The position numbers and the translations under genes were made by a program. The notes beneath the pieces were generated by a model. The model was not told the origin of the DNA and searched no databases. It was given only the letters and a program-made list of their open reading frames with translations. From Candidatus Aenigmatarchaeota archaeon (lineage in GTDB: Archaea > Aenigmatarchaeota > Aenigmatarchaeia > QMZP01), in assembly GCA_003663415.1 (NCBI GenBank), contig QMZY01000074.1, positions 1 to 5,150 of the forward strand: a stretch of 5,150 nt of DNA. The letters are read 5' to 3'. Positions 4,772 through 5,150 of the stretch are shown here, one piece after another. Within the stretch, counting starts at the first letter, position 1, and each line of letters begins with the position of its first letter.

Positions 4772-5061
4772 TGCTTTTATCCAGAATTTTCGGGTTTCAG
4801 AGAAAGGTTAGAAAGCTCAGAAAAACCTGGGACAGGTTAAGGGAGAAAAGCTTAAAGAAGAAAAACCCTATCAGAGAAATGGCTTTGGAAAGGCTGGATG
4901 CAATAGAAAACCATCTCCGCATGCTTGAGGAACAAAAGCTCTCAAAAATTGACAGAGCCAGAATATCGAAGGAAGTTGAAATAGACTTGGAAGAAGTCAA
5001 GGCTTTGCTTGAAATGGAACCAGAAGATATAAGGCACCCTGCCTATACACAAAAAGCTTAG
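4771..5061 (+). CDS. small basic helical (coiled-coil-like) protein in the por operon, function unknown
   Basis: I do not recognise this protein of 96 residues (ATG at 4771; starts at 4768 or 4759 would add 1 or 4). It has no signal peptide, cysteine or obvious metal site. A short hydrophobic N-terminus (MLLSRIFGF) leads into a strongly basic segment (QRKVRKLRKTWDRLREKSLKKK, about 10-31). A charged, Leu/Ile-spaced helical region follows (about 32-82, including ERLDAIENHLRMLEEQKL and ISKEVEIDLEEVKALLEM), fitting a helical hairpin or coiled coil. The C-terminus EPEDIRHPAYTQKA is short and probably unstructured. Gene coupling to porG is tight: one-base TGATG overlap with the Shine-Dalgarno site inside porG. 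The expected neighbour here is porD (a 2x[4Fe-4S] ferredoxin), which this is not. A role in assembly or regulation of the oxidoreductase is a guess from position. It ends in TAG, after which the same frame stays open to the window edge. Confidence 0.8.
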   Translation: MLLSRIFGFQRKVRKLRKTWDRLREKSLKKKNPIREMALERLDAIENHLRMLEEQKLSKIDRARISKEVEIDLEEVKALLEMEPEDIRHPAYTQKA

Positions 5062-5100
5062 CTGCCTAAACCAGTAAAGAAAGAATACACATTAAAGAAA

Positions 5101-5106
5101 AAGGAG
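5101..5106 (+). promoter_or_regulatory. possible ribosome binding site of the gene cut by the window edge
   Basis: AAGGAG lies 3 nt before the ATG at 5110. The spacing is short, but the motif stands out against the adenine-rich spacer. It supports a new start at 5110. Confidence 0.4.
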
Positions 5107-5109
5107 TAT

Positions 5110-5150
5110 ATGCCTATCCTCAGGGAATTCAGAAACCCGGCGCCTTCATA
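5110..5150 (+). CDS. start of a further por-operon gene (partial, cut at the window end)
   Basis: ATG at 5110 opens a frame of 13 codons (MPILREFRNPAPS) running off the window. It is preceded by AAGGAG and lies 48 nt after the TAG of the small protein gene, in that same frame. By operon order the next gene could be porD, whose proteins often have a short lead-in to a P-G-S/T segment before their cysteines; FRNPAPS could be a relaxed form of it. No cysteine is reached before the edge, so this is a position-based guess. Confidence 0.45.
   Translation, partial: MPILREFRNPAPS

Noticed and set aside
1..5150. CRISPR arrays, insertion sequences, transposase or integrase genes, attachment repeats.
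   Set aside because: No repeated units, terminal inverted repeats or mobile-element genes seen; the tRNA has no duplicated 3' end nearby.

Overview
The window reads as a compact, AT-rich archaeal chromosome segment (GC about 40% by eye). Archaeal signs are a UbiA-family prenyltransferase of the ether-lipid (DGGGP synthase) type, a replication factor C large subunit, an Ogg2-type (Methanocaldococcus-like) 8-oxoguanine glycosylase, a tRNA gene without encoded CCA, and TATA-like elements about 20-30 nt ahead of start codons. The tight packing and a shortened RFC large subunit would fit a small-genome lineage such as a DPANN archaeon, but that placement is inference; no marker here fixes the phylum.

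Layout. On the plus strand, the ubiA-family gene (45-938) has its own promoter, which is overlapped by a perfect inverted repeat. It converges on a minus-strand block transcribed towards it: rubrerythrin (4047-3463), ogg (3463-2837), an unrecognised secreted protein (2804-2232), rfcL (2195-999) and tRNA-Arg(GCG) (1008-936). The tRNA shares 10 bp with the end of rfcL and 3 bp with the stop codon of ubiA, so two convergent protein genes and a tRNA meet with no spacer at all.

A 190-bp divergent intergenic region (4048-4237) separates rubrerythrin from the plus-strand por genes. It is the largest non-coding stretch in the window and holds a GC-rich island, two hairpin-capable inverted repeats and a possible 35-residue ORF. 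To its right come the gamma subunit of a pyruvate/2-oxoacid:ferredoxin oxidoreductase (4238-4771), a translationally coupled small basic helical protein that I do not recognise (4771-5061), and the first codons of a further gene cut by the window edge (from 5110).

How the genes fit together. Rubrerythrin (peroxide removal) and Ogg (repair of oxidised guanine) share a TAATG stop/start junction and form an oxidative-stress pair. They sit divergent from POR, a member of an oxygen-sensitive iron-sulfur enzyme class. rfcL, ubiA and tRNA-Arg are housekeeping genes. The least explained parts are the small protein inside the por operon with its in-frame TAG junction, the contents of the divergent intergenic region, and the tRNA nested into two gene ends.
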